A DNA stretch of 51,775 bases, from the NCBI GenBank assembly GCA_005777405.1, contig SXMH01000039.1:1-51775 (forward strand), given 5' to 3'. A program made the position numbers and the translations under genes. The DNA comes from Actinomycetota bacterium. Lineage in GTDB: Bacteria > Actinomycetota > Actinomycetes > Actinomycetales > Microbacteriaceae. The notes under the pieces are model-generated. The model was not told where the DNA came from. It saw nothing but the letters and a program-made list of their open reading frames with translations, and did no database searches. This document shows, piece by piece, positions 44,967 to 51,775 of the stretch. Position 1 is the first letter of the stretch, and each line of letters starts with the position of its first letter.

Positions 44967-46088
44967 GTGACGGCATCAGAAAGCGCCGCGGCCGACACGC
45001 TCCAACGGGCCGTGCGGCAGGCGCTCGCGACGGTCATCGACCCCGAGATTCGTCGTCCCATCACCGAGCTCGACATGGTCCCGGGCATCCACGTCGATGG
45101 CGACCACGTCTCGATCGACCTGCAGTTGACGATCGTCGGATGCCCCGCCGCCACCTCGATAGAGCGCGACGTGCGCGCGGCCGCTGCCGGTGTGTCGGGC
45201 GTCGCGGAGGTCGACGTGCGCGTGGGCGTCATGGACGCCGCGACACGTGAGGCACTCGTTGCTCGACTGCGCGGCAACCGGCCGAGCGGGCATCCTTTCA
45301 CGGCGGATTCGCTCACGCGCGTGATCGCGGTGACGAGCGGCAAGGGCGGCGTCGGCAAGTCGACGATCACGGCCAATCTCGCCGTCGCGATGGCGCGGCA
45401 AGGACTGCGAGTCGGGCTGCTCGACGCCGACGTCTTCGGCTTCTCGATTCCCGCACTTCTGGGCATCGAGGGCGCGAAGCCGACGCGCGTCGGCGACATG
45501 ATCATGCCGCCGCGCGCGCACGACGTTGCCGTCATCTCGATCGGCATGTTCGTGGATGCTCGCACCGCGGTCTCGTGGCGCGGACCGATGCTGCATCGCA
45601 CGGTGCAGCAGTTTCTCACCGACGTGCACTTCGGAGATCTCGACGTGCTGCTGCTCGACATGCCGCCGGGCACGGGTGATGTCGCGATCTCCATCGGGCA
45701 GTTGCTGCCGCACGCCGAAGTGCTCGTCGTCACGACGCCGCAGAAGGCGGCCGCCGACGTTGCCGAGCGCTCGGCGATCGTGGCGCGTCAGACCGGTCAG
45801 ACGGTCATCGGTGTCGTCGAGAACATGGCGGGATTGCCGCAGCCTGACGGCAGCGTGCTCGAGCTCTTCGGCTCGGGCGGCGGAGACGAGACAGCGGCCC
45901 GGCTCGAGGTGCCCGTGCTCGCGCGGGTACCGCTCAGCGTCGCGCTGCGCGAGGGCGGCGACGCGGGTGAGCCCGTCGTGCTGCGCGAGGGAGATGCCGC
46001 GGGAGCAGAACTCGTGCGGCTGGCCACGCAGCTCGTAGCGCGAGGGCGTGGGCTCGCGGGGCGCAAGCTCGGACTCTCACCGCGCTGA
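44967..46088 (+). CDS. Mrp/NBP35 (ApbC-like) Fe-S cluster carrier ATPase with MIP18/DUF59 N-terminus
   Basis: AVTSGKGGVGKSTITANLAVAMARQG; DMPPGTGDVAISIGQLLPHAEVLVVTTPQKAAADVA; GTG start 44967. Confidence 0.93.
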   Translation: MTASESAAADTLQRAVRQALATVIDPEIRRPITELDMVPGIHVDGDHVSIDLQLTIVGCPAATSIERDVRAAAAGVSGVAEVDVRVGVMDAATREALVARLRGNRPSGHPFTADSLTRVIAVTSGKGGVGKSTITANLAVAMARQGLRVGLLDADVFGFSIPALLGIEGAKPTRVGDMIMPPRAHDVAVISIGMFVDARTAVSWRGPMLHRTVQQFLTDVHFGDLDVLLLDMPPGTGDVAISIGQLLPHAEVLVVTTPQKAAADVAERSAIVARQTGQTVIGVVENMAGLPQPDGSVLELFGSGGGDETAARLEVPVLARVPLSVALREGGDAGEPVVLREGDAAGAELVRLATQLVARGRGLAGRKLGLSPR

Positions 46089-46100
46089 CAGCGACTCTCG

Positions 46101-46151
46101 AGCGACCGGGTACGCCCAGCGACCGGGAGCACCCAGCGACCGGGAGCACCC
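46101..46151. repeat. three 17-bp tandem repeats
   Basis: AGCGACCGGGTACGCCC, AGCGACCGGGAGCACCC, AGCGACCGGGAGCACCC. Confidence 0.85.
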
Positions 46152-46214
46152 CGCCGACCGTCGACGACGCGTGCTGGCGTTGGTGGTTGCCGAGCGTCGC
46201 GTCGCCAGCTCTGC

Positions 46215-46325
46215 CTAGCGCTGAGTCGCGGGCACTCGACGGTAGCCGTCGCGCGCCGTGACCAGCACGGTGGAAGCGATGGCAGCGAGGCTGACGAGGG
46301 CGAGGACGATGAGTGCGGCGGTCAT
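46215..46325 (-). CDS. 36-aa single-TM membrane micropeptide
   Basis: MTAALIVLALVSLAAIASTVLVTARDGYRRVPATQR*, preceded on minus strand by CCAGGAGAACCCCGCC-ATG (AGGAG RBS); below ORF-track length cutoff. Confidence 0.65.
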   Translation of the reverse strand: MTAALIVLALVSLAAIASTVLVTARDGYRRVPATQR

Positions 46326-46367
46326 GGCGGGGTTCTCCTGGGTCTCCTGAACGAGTCCATTTCACCG

Positions 46368-46422
46368 CAGTTCACGCTGTAGCACCATCGAGTCTTTGTG
46401 AGGGTAATCTGTAGCAGAACTG
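46368..46422. promoter_or_regulatory. candidate LysR binding region
   Basis: CAGTTC (46368-46373) / GAACTG (46417-46422) inverted pair enclosing direct repeat CTGTAGCA (46377-46384, 46409-46416). Confidence 0.4.
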
Positions 46423-46434
46423 AAAGGTTGTGCC

Positions 46435-47361
46435 ATGGACGTTCGTCGCCTCGAACTCTTGCGAGAGCTCGCCGACCGCGGCAGCATCACCGCCGTGGCC
46501 CGCGCGACGCATCGCACGCCGTCTGCGGTGTCTCAGCAACTCAAAGTGCTCGAAGCCGAAGTGGGCATCCCGCTCACCGAACGCCAGGGGCGTGGACTCG
46601 TGCTGACGGGAGCCGGCATCGCGCTCGCTGCGACCGCCCGCCGCATCGCGGTCGCGATCGAAGAAGCGGAGGCCGTGTGGACAGAGTTCACGCAGAGCCC
46701 GAGCGGCACCGTCACCCTCAGCACGTTTCCTACTGGGGGCCAGATGCTGCTGCCGGGCGTGCTGCGCGCACTGCGCGACGAGCCCGCGCTCGAGCTCGTC
46801 GTCACCGACCACGACCTGCCGTTGCCCGACTTCGCCGACCTCACACCCGACTTCGACATCGTCATCGCCGACTCGCAGGGCATCCCTCCGCACTGGGCTG
46901 ATCGTGGACTCACGACCGTGCCCCTCATGGTCGAACCCTTCGACGTCGCCCTCCCCGCCGGACACCCGCTCTCCGAGCGACGAGTCGTGCGACCCATCGA
47001 CCTCATCGACGAAGAGTGGATCGGCGCCCCCGTCGGATTCCCCTACGACAAGGTGCACGACATCCTCGCCGCGGTCACGGGCCGCGCGCCGATCATCGTG
47101 CAGCGACTCATGGATAACCTCATCGTCGAACGCCTCGTGGCGAGCGGACTCGGCATCGCCATCTTGCCGCGCTTCACGACGCGCAGCCACGGAAACGGAC
47201 TCATCACGAGGCCCATTTCCGGCATCGTCGCCGAGCGGCAAATCAGCGCGCTCGTGCGCACTGATCGTTTGCCACGGCCCAGCGTGCGACGCGTCATCGA
47301 GCTGTTGCAGGCCGAGGCTGAGAAGATCGTCGAGGGCTATCGCACGGTCGGCGAACGTTAG
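46435..47361 (+). CDS. LysR-family transcriptional regulator
   Basis: MDVRRLELLRELADRGSITAVARATHRTPSAVSQQLKVLEAEVGIPLTERQGRGLVLT. Confidence 0.93.
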   Translation: MDVRRLELLRELADRGSITAVARATHRTPSAVSQQLKVLEAEVGIPLTERQGRGLVLTGAGIALAATARRIAVAIEEAEAVWTEFTQSPSGTVTLSTFPTGGQMLLPGVLRALRDEPALELVVTDHDLPLPDFADLTPDFDIVIADSQGIPPHWADRGLTTVPLMVEPFDVALPAGHPLSERRVVRPIDLIDEEWIGAPVGFPYDKVHDILAAVTGRAPIIVQRLMDNLIVERLVASGLGIAILPRFTTRSHGNGLITRPISGIVAERQISALVRTDRLPRPSVRRVIELLQAEAEKIVEGYRTVGER

Positions 47362-47370
47362 CGCGTGATG

Positions 47371-47757
47371 CTAGGTCGCTTCGGGGTCGAACGGTGCCGG
47401 TCGACCTTCTCGAATGAGCCGCTGCCGCTGGGCGTACGCCGACTCTCGGCGCGGGGCCGTCGCCGCTGACGCAGCCGCGGCCTGGCGTGCGGGTGCGGCA
47501 GGCTCGTCGATGAGGGCTTCGCGAATGATGCGCCGCGGGTCGTACTGGCGCGGGTCGAGCTTCTTCCAGTCGACGTCGTCGTAGTCGGGGCCCATCTCTT
47601 CGCGCATGCGATCTTTGGCACCGTTGGCCATGTCACGCAGTGATCGGATGAGTCGGGCGAACTGCGCGGTGTAGCCCGGCAACCGGTCAGGGCCGATGAG
47701 CAGCACAGCAATGAGCCCGATGAGCAGCAGCTTCTCGAACGTCAGGCCCCAGGACAC
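47371..47757 (-). CDS. tatB: Sec-independent (Tat) translocase protein TatB
   Basis: 128 aa; MSWGLTFEKLLLIGLIAVLLIGPDRLPGYTAQFARLIRSLRDMANGAKDRMREEMGPDYDD. Confidence 0.9.
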   Translation of the reverse strand: MSWGLTFEKLLLIGLIAVLLIGPDRLPGYTAQFARLIRSLRDMANGAKDRMREEMGPDYDDVDWKKLDPRQYDPRRIIREALIDEPAAPARQAAAASAATAPRRESAYAQRQRLIREGRPAPFDPEAT

Positions 47758-47822
47758 CCCTCGACAATAGCCCGGTCAGGCTCGGAGCGGGCCCTAGGCT
47801 GGAGCAGCAGTAAGGAGCACCC

Positions 47823-48455
47823 GTGGCCAGCAAAGACCTCTCGTGGAAGCACGTCGAGCAGAACGCCAACGAGCCCGAGGCGATCGCCGCGGCTCGCACG
47901 CAGTCACTCGAACTCGGCGTCGACGCCGTGAGCCCTGCCACTGGCGCGCAACTCGCCGTGATCGCGGCCGCTCTCGCTGCCGAATCGATCATCGAGATCG
48001 GCACCGGTCTGGGCGTCTCGGGGCTGTGGATGCTGCAGGGTGCGCCGGATGCTCACCTCACGTCCATCGACGTCGAAGCCGACCACCACGAGGTTGCCCG
48101 GCGTCACTTCGCCGACGCGGGCCACCCGGCGGCGAAGGTGCGCCTCATCACGGGCCGAGCAGCCGATGTACTGCCGCGCATGAACGAAGGCAGCTACGAC
48201 GCCGTGCTCATCGACGCCGACGCTGCCGGACTGCTCGAGTACGTCGAGCACGCGCTGCGGCTCGTGCGCGCCGGCGGTGCAGTGCTTGTTCCGCACGCGC
48301 TGTGGCACGACACGGTGCCCGACCCGGCAAAGCGCGAGGGAACCACGGCAGCATTGCGCGGTCTGCTCACCGAACTCGGTCGCAGCGACGCCGTGCACGT
48401 CGCGGTCTCGCCTGTCGGAGACGGACTGTTGCAGATCATCACGCGTCGCCGCTGA
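47823..48455 (+). CDS. O-methyltransferase (class I SAM-dependent)
   Basis: 210 aa; IIEIGTGLGVSGLWMLQGAPDAHLTSIDVEADHHEVARRHFADAG. Confidence 0.9.
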   Translation: MASKDLSWKHVEQNANEPEAIAAARTQSLELGVDAVSPATGAQLAVIAAALAAESIIEIGTGLGVSGLWMLQGAPDAHLTSIDVEADHHEVARRHFADAGHPAAKVRLITGRAADVLPRMNEGSYDAVLIDADAAGLLEYVEHALRLVRAGGAVLVPHALWHDTVPDPAKREGTTAALRGLLTELGRSDAVHVAVSPVGDGLLQIITRRR

Positions 48456-48511
48456 GGCCAGTGAGGCGCGGCTGTTCGCGCGCGTCGTCGCGAAGCGGGA
48501 GGGGAACGCTC

Positions 48512-48679
48512 TTAGCCGAGCGCCGCCGCGAGGGCGTCGTGGAGCTCTTTGGCTTCGTCGTCGTTCACTGACACGACGAGTCGCCCGCCGCCTTCGAGAG
48601 GCACGCGCACGATGATGAGCCGACCCTCCTTGACGGCCTCCATCGGTCCGTCGCCAGTCCTGGGCTTCATGGCCGCCAT
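48512..48679 (-). CDS. DUF3117 family protein
   Basis: 55 aa MAAMKPRTGDGPMEAVKEGRLIIVRVPLEGGGRLVVSVNDDEAKELHDALAAALG. Confidence 0.93.
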   Translation of the reverse strand: MAAMKPRTGDGPMEAVKEGRLIIVRVPLEGGGRLVVSVNDDEAKELHDALAAALG

Positions 48680-48763
48680 GTGTGATCTCCCTTTCGATGA
48701 AAGCTCTTGTCCATTATCCCGCACAAGCCGACATCACTGAAATCGTCACGCAGACATCAGGCA

Positions 48764-50092
48764 TCACGGCGGTGTCCAGTCGGAGCCGTCGAACCACCAC
48801 CCGAGGTGCACCCAGTAGGCCTGCGCCGCGATCGACGCCCCGATGACGGCGACGGCGAGCGCCACGCGGAGAGCGCGCGCCATCGATGGCGAGACCACTC
48901 GCCCGAACGCACCTGAACCGACACTCGCGATGCCGAGCGCCACCGCCCCCAGCACGGGCGCGAGCGGCACGAGCAAGCGGAAGGTGCTCGACTGCGGAAA
49001 GAACACCGCCAACAGGTACGCCGCATACGCCATGAGCCACAGTCGCAGTTCGATCGGCATGCGTCGCATCGCGGGCAGGGCGAAGGATGCTGCTGCCAGG
49101 CCGAGCAGCGCGAGCAGTATCACGGGGCCGATCCACAGACCGTGCTCGCCCCACCAGCGCTCGCCCCACCACTGCGCTCCCTGCCACCACGGAGTGAACG
49201 GCACGAGGTGCACGTCTCCCACGTACGACCGCCGCCACGCGAGCTCAGTATCGGTGTACGCGGTGAGTGATCCGGTGACGAGGCCCGCGATGCCCGCCCA
49301 CGCGAGTCCGGCGAGTCCTGCGATGACGGTCGCGATGGCGGCGTCGACGCGCTCGCGTAGCGGGAAGGGCTCGATGTCGCGGCGGGCACGCCAGAGGCGG
49401 AGCATCCAGAGCATGGCCAGCATGAAGGCGAAAGCGAGCCCGCTCGGGCGTGTGAGCGCCATGACGGTCGCCACCACCGCGACGAGGGCCCAGCGCCGAT
49501 CGAGCACGAGCAGCAGCGCGCCGAACAGGAGAGCGAGGTGCAGCGACTCGGCGTACGCGACTTGATAGATCGGCGAGAGCGGCGCGACGCAGAAGAGCGT
49601 CGTCGCGAGCAGCGCCGTGCCACCACTGAGCCACCGCGTCGCGAGCCGATGGAACAGCACCGTCGCGACGGCACTCGAGATGACGGAGACGATGACGGCC
49701 GCGAGCGCGAAGTGACCCGAGCCCATGCCGCCGAGCAGGCCCATGACCGAGCGCACGATGAAGGGGTAGACCGGCATGAACGCCCAGGCGTTCTCCTGCA
49801 CCCGCCCCGCGTCGTCGACGGGAATCTCGAGCGGGTAACCGACGACGGCGATGATCCAGTACCAGTGGCCGTCCCAAAGGCGCGCGAAGTCGAGATAGCC
49901 GGGGCTCGCCCCTGTCCACGGGTTCTCGGTCTGGCGCGCCGCGAACGACAGCAGAATGCCCGTGGTGACGACGCGTGATGCCGCCCAGATGAGCAGCACC
50001 GGCACCCACCACGGCGCACGATGGGCGAGATCGACGACGTCAGCTCGCAGGCCCGACGGCCGCAGTGAGCTCGTCACTCCCCGCTGAGCCAC
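48764..50092 (-). CDS. polytopic membrane protein, PIG-V/mannosyltransferase-like
   Basis: 442 aa, many TM segments; LDFARLWDGHWYWIIAVVGYPLE (GT-C-like loop). Confidence 0.78.
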   Translation of the reverse strand: MAQRGVTSSLRPSGLRADVVDLAHRAPWWVPVLLIWAASRVVTTGILLSFAARQTENPWTGASPGYLDFARLWDGHWYWIIAVVGYPLEIPVDDAGRVQENAWAFMPVYPFIVRSVMGLLGGMGSGHFALAAVIVSVISSAVATVLFHRLATRWLSGGTALLATTLFCVAPLSPIYQVAYAESLHLALLFGALLLVLDRRWALVAVVATVMALTRPSGLAFAFMLAMLWMLRLWRARRDIEPFPLRERVDAAIATVIAGLAGLAWAGIAGLVTGSLTAYTDTELAWRRSYVGDVHLVPFTPWWQGAQWWGERWWGEHGLWIGPVILLALLGLAAASFALPAMRRMPIELRLWLMAYAAYLLAVFFPQSSTFRLLVPLAPVLGAVALGIASVGSGAFGRVVSPSMARALRVALAVAVIGASIAAQAYWVHLGWWFDGSDWTPP

Positions 50093-51171
50093 GCCCGCAG
50101 CCCGCGCTCGCAGGCGATGATCTGCTCGACCGGCACCCGTTCATCGTCCGTGTGCGCGAGAGACGGGTCGCCCGGGCCGTAGTTGACGGCGGGACTGCCG
50201 AGCTCGGCGAAGCGGGCCACGTCGGTCCAGCCGTACTTCGGTGCGGGGGTGCCGCCGACGGCTGCCACGAAGTGCTGCGCGAGCGCAGCATCCAGCCCGG
50301 GGCGGGCGCCACCGGAGGCGTCAGTGACCGTCAGCTGCAGTTCGGGAGCCACGCCGCCGAAGAGCTCGCGCAAGTGTTGCTCGGCCTGCGCCACGCTCTT
50401 GTCGGGTGCGAAGCGGTAGTTGACCGTGAGCACGGCCTCGTCAGGGATGACATTGCCGGCCACTCCCCCGCGCACGCCGACGGCGTTGAGTCCCTCACGG
50501 TAGGCGAGCCCGTCAACCTCGACGGTCGCCGGTTCGAAGGTCGCGAGCAGGTCGAGTGCCGGGGCGAGTGCGTGAATCGCGTTGACCCCCATCCACGAGC
50601 GGGCCGAGTGTGCGCGACGGCCCGCGGCCGCGAGCTCGATGCGGAGGGTGCCGTTGCAGCCCCCCTCGATACCGGCGTTGCTCGGTTCGCCGAGAATCGC
50701 GAAGTCAGCCGCGAGCAGCTCGGGTCGCGTGCGCGCAAGTCGGCCCAGGCCGTTGAGACTCGCTTCGACCTCTTCGTGGTCGTACCAGACCCAGGTCACG
50801 TCGTACACGGGCGCGTCGAGCTGCACCGCGAGCGCGAGCATGACGGCGCAGCCGCCCTTCATGTCGACAGTGCCTCGGCCGTGCAGCGTGCCGGTCTGCG
50901 CGTCGCCCTCCAGTCGGCTGGGAAGGTTGTCGTTGATCGGCACGGTGTCGATGTGCCCCGCGACGATGACGCGCTGCGAGCGACCGAGGTGCGTGCGGGC
51001 GACGATCGCGTCACCATCGCGCAGCACCTCGAGGTGCGGGGCGTGGATGCTCAGCGCTCGCTCGATTGCGTCGGCGAGCATCCGCTCATCACCGGAGACG
51101 CTCGCGATGTCGACGAGTGCCGCCGTCAACGCCACGGTGCCGTCGGTCAGGGGCAGCTCGGGCGCAGTCAC
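50074..51171 (-). CDS. dapE: succinyl-diaminopimelate desuccinylase
   Basis: 365 aa M20 peptidase; VIVAGHIDTVPINDN, LHGRGTVDMKGGCAVML; divergent from dapD. Confidence 0.92.
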   Translation of the reverse strand: MTAPELPLTDGTVALTAALVDIASVSGDERMLADAIERALSIHAPHLEVLRDGDAIVARTHLGRSQRVIVAGHIDTVPINDNLPSRLEGDAQTGTLHGRGTVDMKGGCAVMLALAVQLDAPVYDVTWVWYDHEEVEASLNGLGRLARTRPELLAADFAILGEPSNAGIEGGCNGTLRIELAAAGRRAHSARSWMGVNAIHALAPALDLLATFEPATVEVDGLAYREGLNAVGVRGGVAGNVIPDEAVLTVNYRFAPDKSVAQAEQHLRELFGGVAPELQLTVTDASGGARPGLDAALAQHFVAAVGGTPAPKYGWTDVARFAELGSPAVNYGPGDPSLAHTDDERVPVEQIIACERGLRAWLSGE

Positions 51172-51207
51172 GCCTCCAGGTTAGTGCGGCGCCGGTAGCC
51201 TGGAGGC

Positions 51208-51775
51208 ATGCCGAGCACCCCCTCTGACGCTGATTCCGCTGCCACGCACGCCTGGGGCTACGGCCTCGCCACCGTGCGCGAGTCTGACGGCACCGTGCTC
51301 GACACGTGGTTTCCCTCCCCCGCACTCGGCTCGCTGCCGAGCGGTCGTGACCCGTACATCGTTCCGGCCGAGATCGAGCACCTGCAGGGTGAGGACGCCC
51401 GCCGCGGCGTGCGTCGCGAGGCGCGCACAGTCTCGATCGAACTGGATGCTGCACCGCAGTCGACTCCCGATGCCTACCTGCGCCTGCACCTGCTGTCACA
51501 CCGCCTCGTACGCCCCAACACGCTCTCGCTCGACGGCATCTTCGGGCACCTGCCGATCGTCACGTGGACGACGGCGGGCCCGGTGCACCCGGACGACTTC
51601 GATGCGCACCGACCCGCCTTGCAGCAGGCCGGCATCTCGGTGCTCGGCGTCGACAAGTTTCCGCGTCTGCTCGACTACGTCACGCCGCCACGCGTGCGCA
51701 GCGCCGACGCTTCACGCGTGCGCCTCGGCGCCTACGTCTCGCCCGGCACGACGGTCATGCACGAGGGCTGCATCA
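51208..51775 (+). CDS. dapD: tetrahydrodipicolinate N-succinyltransferase (truncated at window end)
   Basis: MPSTPSDADSAATHAWGYGLATV...DTWFPSP...LGVDKFPRLLDYVTPPRVRSADASRVRLGAYVSPGTTVMHEGCI; no stop before 51775. Confidence 0.9.
   Translation, partial: MPSTPSDADSAATHAWGYGLATVRESDGTVLDTWFPSPALGSLPSGRDPYIVPAEIEHLQGEDARRGVRREARTVSIELDAAPQSTPDAYLRLHLLSHRLVRPNTLSLDGIFGHLPIVTWTTAGPVHPDDFDAHRPALQQAGISVLGVDKFPRLLDYVTPPRVRSADASRVRLGAYVSPGTTVMHEGCI

Noticed and set aside
44453-45733. 426-aa minus-strand ORF
   Set aside because: Antisense to DUF1003 and Mrp genes, low-complexity Ser/Arg composition.

Overview
High-GC actinobacterial chromosome, Microbacteriaceae-like by gene content (inference). About 45 protein-coding genes are supported; no rRNA, tRNA, CRISPR array or transposase was recognised. 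Most of the window is conserved actinobacterial backbone. One part (about 2.3-12.7 kb and 26.8-36.5 kb) runs UPF0182, PDZ/Lon-like protease, DUF2342, ThiF-like, UvrD2-like, NudC, phosphotransferase, AdnB/AdnA-like, DUF3107, ferritin-like, DEAD-box helicase. Another (about 42.4-51.8 kb) runs MgtE_N/CBS, DUF1003, Mrp, LysR, TatB, O-methyltransferase, DUF3117, membrane protein, DapE, DapD (truncated at the window end). The first block is interrupted between about 12.7 and 26.8 kb by accessory genes. These are an orphan LRR-like gene followed by a catabolic cluster (14144-26786): APC permease, sigma4-like small protein, two class I glutamine amidotransferases, a glutamine-synthetase-like ligase, an acetoacetate-decarboxylase-like protein, cytochrome P450 with its own ferredoxin and ferredoxin reductase, a MarR regulator, aldehyde dehydrogenase, LigB-type extradiol dioxygenase and a fumarylacetoacetate-hydrolase-family protein. 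The main discovery is an 18-bp dyad, TCGTTCG-N4-CGAACGA, found in every promoter region of that cluster (five copies, constant 4-bp spacer). It defines a probable MarR-controlled regulon that joins a gamma-glutamylation module to a P450/meta-cleavage module. Other observations include a NudC homologue lacking its zinc-ribbon cysteines, an unlisted 36-aa membrane micropeptide divergent from a LysR gene, and several structured repeats in convergent intergenic regions.
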